Below, in pieces: positions 62,480-64,000 of a stretch of DNA of 64,000 bases (the first letter of the stretch is position 1; each line of letters begins with the position of its first letter). Source of the DNA: an uncultured Bacteroidota bacterium (GTDB taxonomy: Bacteria > Bacteroidota > Bacteroidia > Flavobacteriales > Flavobacteriaceae). The notes under the pieces were generated by a model. It made no database searches. It was not told the origin of the DNA and saw nothing but the letters and a program-made list of their open reading frames with translations. Made by a program: the position numbers and the translations under genes. The stretch lies in NCBI GenBank assembly GCA_902613595.1, contig CACMHY010000005.1, positions 1 through 64,000 of the forward strand, read 5' to 3'.

Positions 62480-63457
62480 TTATTCTATTGTTTGGATTAA
62501 AATTTTAGATAAGAAATCTGATAAATTCGTTTTCATCGCTTTAATTTGTTGAGGAATTATACTTTTTTCTGTCATACCAGGCACTGAATTAATCTCAAGT
62601 ATGTGTGGGATTTTATCAACAATTATAAATTCTGTGCGGACAAACCCTTTAAGTCCTAACTTTGAGTAAATTTTTTTTGATAAAACAACTAATTCATTTT
62701 CCAAACTTTTTTCGATTCGAGCAGGTGTTATTTCTTCAGATTGACCTTCATATTTTGCAGCATAATCAAAAAAATCATTATTAGGTATTATCTCAGTAAT
62801 TGGAAATACTTGAATTTCGTTCTCATATCTTGCGGTGCCAACTGAAACCTCCAGACCATTCAAGTTACTCTCTATAATGAGTTGATTGTCATATTTAAAA
62901 GCTTCTTTAATTGAAGGCATTAAGTTTACCCTATCGTATACTTTAAAAATTCCAAAACTACTTCCAGACCTATTTGCTTTAACAAAACAGGGTAGGCCTA
63001 ATTTTTTTATTATTAAGTCCACGTCAATATCATCATCTTTATCAATTGTAAAATATTTAGCTGTTGGAATTTTCCATTCTCTGAGAACCGAAAGACAATC
63101 TCTCTTGTTGAATGTTAAAGCAGCGTTATAACTGTCACAACTAGATATAGGAATTTCGAGAATTTCACAAAGTGCTGCTAACTGACCATTTTCGCCTAGT
63201 GAACCATGTATTAGATTAAATATTAAATCAATTTTTATAGTTTTTTCGTTAAATGTAAGTTTAAGATCACCCTTTGAGACACTGTAAATGTTTCCTCTAT
63301 CGTCTTTTCCTGACCATTTACTTTTTTCAACAATAATTAAAAAAGGTTCCCATTTTTTTCTATCTAGTTTTGAAAAAACTGTTTCTCCGCTTTCAATTGA
63401 TATTTTGTGTTCGGATGAATAACCCCCACAAACTACTCCTACTTTTTTCCTAATCAT
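62480..63457 (-). CDS. ddl: D-alanine–D-alanine ligase
   Basis: The enzyme makes D-Ala-D-Ala for peptidoglycan, using ATP. The 325 residues have the N-terminal VGVVCGGYSSEHKISIESG, NLIHGSLGENGQLAALCEI, the ATP-grasp LPCFVKANRSGSSFGI, GLKGFVRTEFIIVDK and the metal-binding ILEINSVPGMTEKSIIP. All are standard. It lies upstream of coaD and is divergent from the PASTA-domain gene. A fitting promoter is present upstream. Confidence 0.97.
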   Translation of the reverse strand: MIRKKVGVVCGGYSSEHKISIESGETVFSKLDRKKWEPFLIIVEKSKWSGKDDRGNIYSVSKGDLKLTFNEKTIKIDLIFNLIHGSLGENGQLAALCEILEIPISSCDSYNAALTFNKRDCLSVLREWKIPTAKYFTIDKDDDIDVDLIIKKLGLPCFVKANRSGSSFGIFKVYDRVNLMPSIKEAFKYDNQLIIESNLNGLEVSVGTARYENEIQVFPITEIIPNNDFFDYAAKYEGQSEEITPARIEKSLENELVVLSKKIYSKLGLKGFVRTEFIIVDKIPHILEINSVPGMTEKSIIPQQIKAMKTNLSDFLSKILIQTIE

Positions 63458-63474
63458 CTATATAGAATATAATG

Positions 63475-63504
63475 CAAATGTATGTGATTTCGAATCAACC
63501 CAAA
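63475..63504 (-). promoter_or_regulatory. Bacteroidetes-type promoter of ddl-coaD
   Basis: On the minus strand TTTG (63501-63504) is followed after 18 nt by TACATTTG (63475-63482), matching the TTTG/TAnnTTTG consensus. The -7 element ends 17 nt before the ddl ATG. Confidence 0.65.
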
Positions 63505-63543
63505 AGCATGGGTTTTTATTATCTTAGTATTTCAAATCATTCA

Positions 63544-64000
63544 ATGAATTTATTAAGATTTTTAATTAGCAAATCTTTTTTCAAACAATTGTTTTTTGCA
63601 GCATTATGTTCAGTATTTCTTTTCTTGATTATTTACTTTGGTCTTAACATTATTACTAAACATAATAGTTATCAAAAGGTGCCTGAATTAAGAGGTATAT
63701 CAATAAAAAAGTTGTCTGTTATTTTGGAAAAAGAAGGATTACGCTTCGAAATAATTGATTCTTCAAGATATATACCTTCAATGAAACCTATGACGGTAAT
63801 TTCCCACATACCCTTTGCTGGAAGAGAGGTTAAAAAAAATCGTAAAATTTACTTAACTGTAAACCCATCCGGTTATAAGAAAATTTCACTTCCTAACATA
63901 ATACAAATAACTAAAAGAAATGCTATTTCTCTGTTAAAATCAGTTGGTTTTGAAGTAGGTGAATACACCTATAAAGATAATATAGGAAAAGATATGGTAT
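63544..64000 (+). CDS. PASTA domain-containing membrane protein (truncated by window end)
   Basis: This partial gene runs off the right edge; about 152 residues are visible. The start reads MNLLRFLISKSFFKQL, a short cytoplasmic part before a single helix (about residues 17-38). Then comes a first PASTA-like repeat with KVPELRGISIKKLSVILEKE and VISHIPFAGREVKKN, and a second beginning ISLPNIIQITKRNAISLLK. PASTA domains bind uncrosslinked peptidoglycan stems. No kinase domain is present, so it is not a PknB-type protein. Its neighbourhood next to ddl fits a cell-wall role. Confidence 0.88.
   Translation, partial: MNLLRFLISKSFFKQLFFAALCSVFLFLIIYFGLNIITKHNSYQKVPELRGISIKKLSVILEKEGLRFEIIDSSRYIPSMKPMTVISHIPFAGREVKKNRKIYLTVNPSGYKKISLPNIIQITKRNAISLLKSVGFEVGEYTYKDNIGKDMV

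Noticed and set aside
1-64000. tRNA or rRNA genes, insertion sequences, prophage, CRISPR arrays, defence islands
   Set aside because: None seen: no gene gap exceeds about 250 nt, no transposase, integrase or Cas-like protein appears, and no direct-repeat array is visible.

Overview
This 64 kb window looks like chromosomal core genome of a marine-type member of the Flavobacteriia (Bacteroidota). The DNA is A/T-rich and tightly packed. Supporting markers are a type IX secretion plug-domain protein (DUF5103), a GldA-like ABC ATPase, a full Na+-NQR operon with ApbE, a DAHP synthase–chorismate mutase fusion, a K+-dependent-type membrane pyrophosphatase, and promoters fitting the Bacteroidetes consensus TTTG-N17-19-TAnnTTTG. 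The exact genus is not determinable from sequence reading alone. I saw no tRNA or rRNA gene, insertion sequence, prophage, CRISPR array or plasmid-type gene. No gap between genes exceeds about 250 bp, and several convergent neighbours share their stop codons.

Layout. 1-7.1 kb: two paralogous bestrophin-like membrane proteins around a sodium:solute symporter and a DUF885 lipoprotein peptidase, then a secreted CotH-like protein and a PhoA-type alkaline phosphatase. 7.2-9.1 kb: a Stealth phosphotransferase and a glycosyltransferase that overlap by 4 nt. 9.1-13.1 kb: fabD, folA, a class V aminotransferase, thyA and a bifunctional nuclease (DUF151). 13.2-17.2 kb: pyruvate dehydrogenase E1 beta, membrane pyrophosphatase and a deoxynucleoside kinase. 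17.3-21.4 kb: a SAM-II-like riboswitch followed by metK-metY-metX-osmC. 21.4-23.3 kb: GldA-like ATPase and an EamA transporter. 23.3-28.0 kb: a tyrosine-rich leader peptide with a transcription attenuator, then pheA-aminotransferase-tyrA-aroF/CM and a DUF975 membrane protein.

28-35.4 kb: tsaC, an aspartate-type aminotransferase, fatty acid desaturase, rsmG, pruA, apaG and the T9SS plug-domain gene. 35.4-45.8 kb: nqrABCDEF, an M16 peptidase on the other strand, then a small conserved protein and apbE, which flavinylates NQR. 45.8-55.5 kb: methyltransferase, map, gpmI, rsgA, dtd, murB, another class I aminotransferase and valS. 55.5-64 kb: psd-cdsA, LUD protein, ftsH, rsfS, birA, pyrE, NUDIX, coaD, ddl and the start of a PASTA-domain protein cut by the window end.

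The most informative non-coding findings are two cis-regulatory leaders. One is a SAM-II-type aptamer whose 3' pseudoknot strand sits just before the metK start. The other is a compact Tyr-codon attenuator in which a single upstream segment can pair with the 5' half of the terminator. Together they put methionine/SAM and aromatic amino acid synthesis under RNA control. The sodium-linked genes (NQR, SSS symporter) and the ion-pumping pyrophosphatase suggest energy metabolism using sodium as well as proton gradients.
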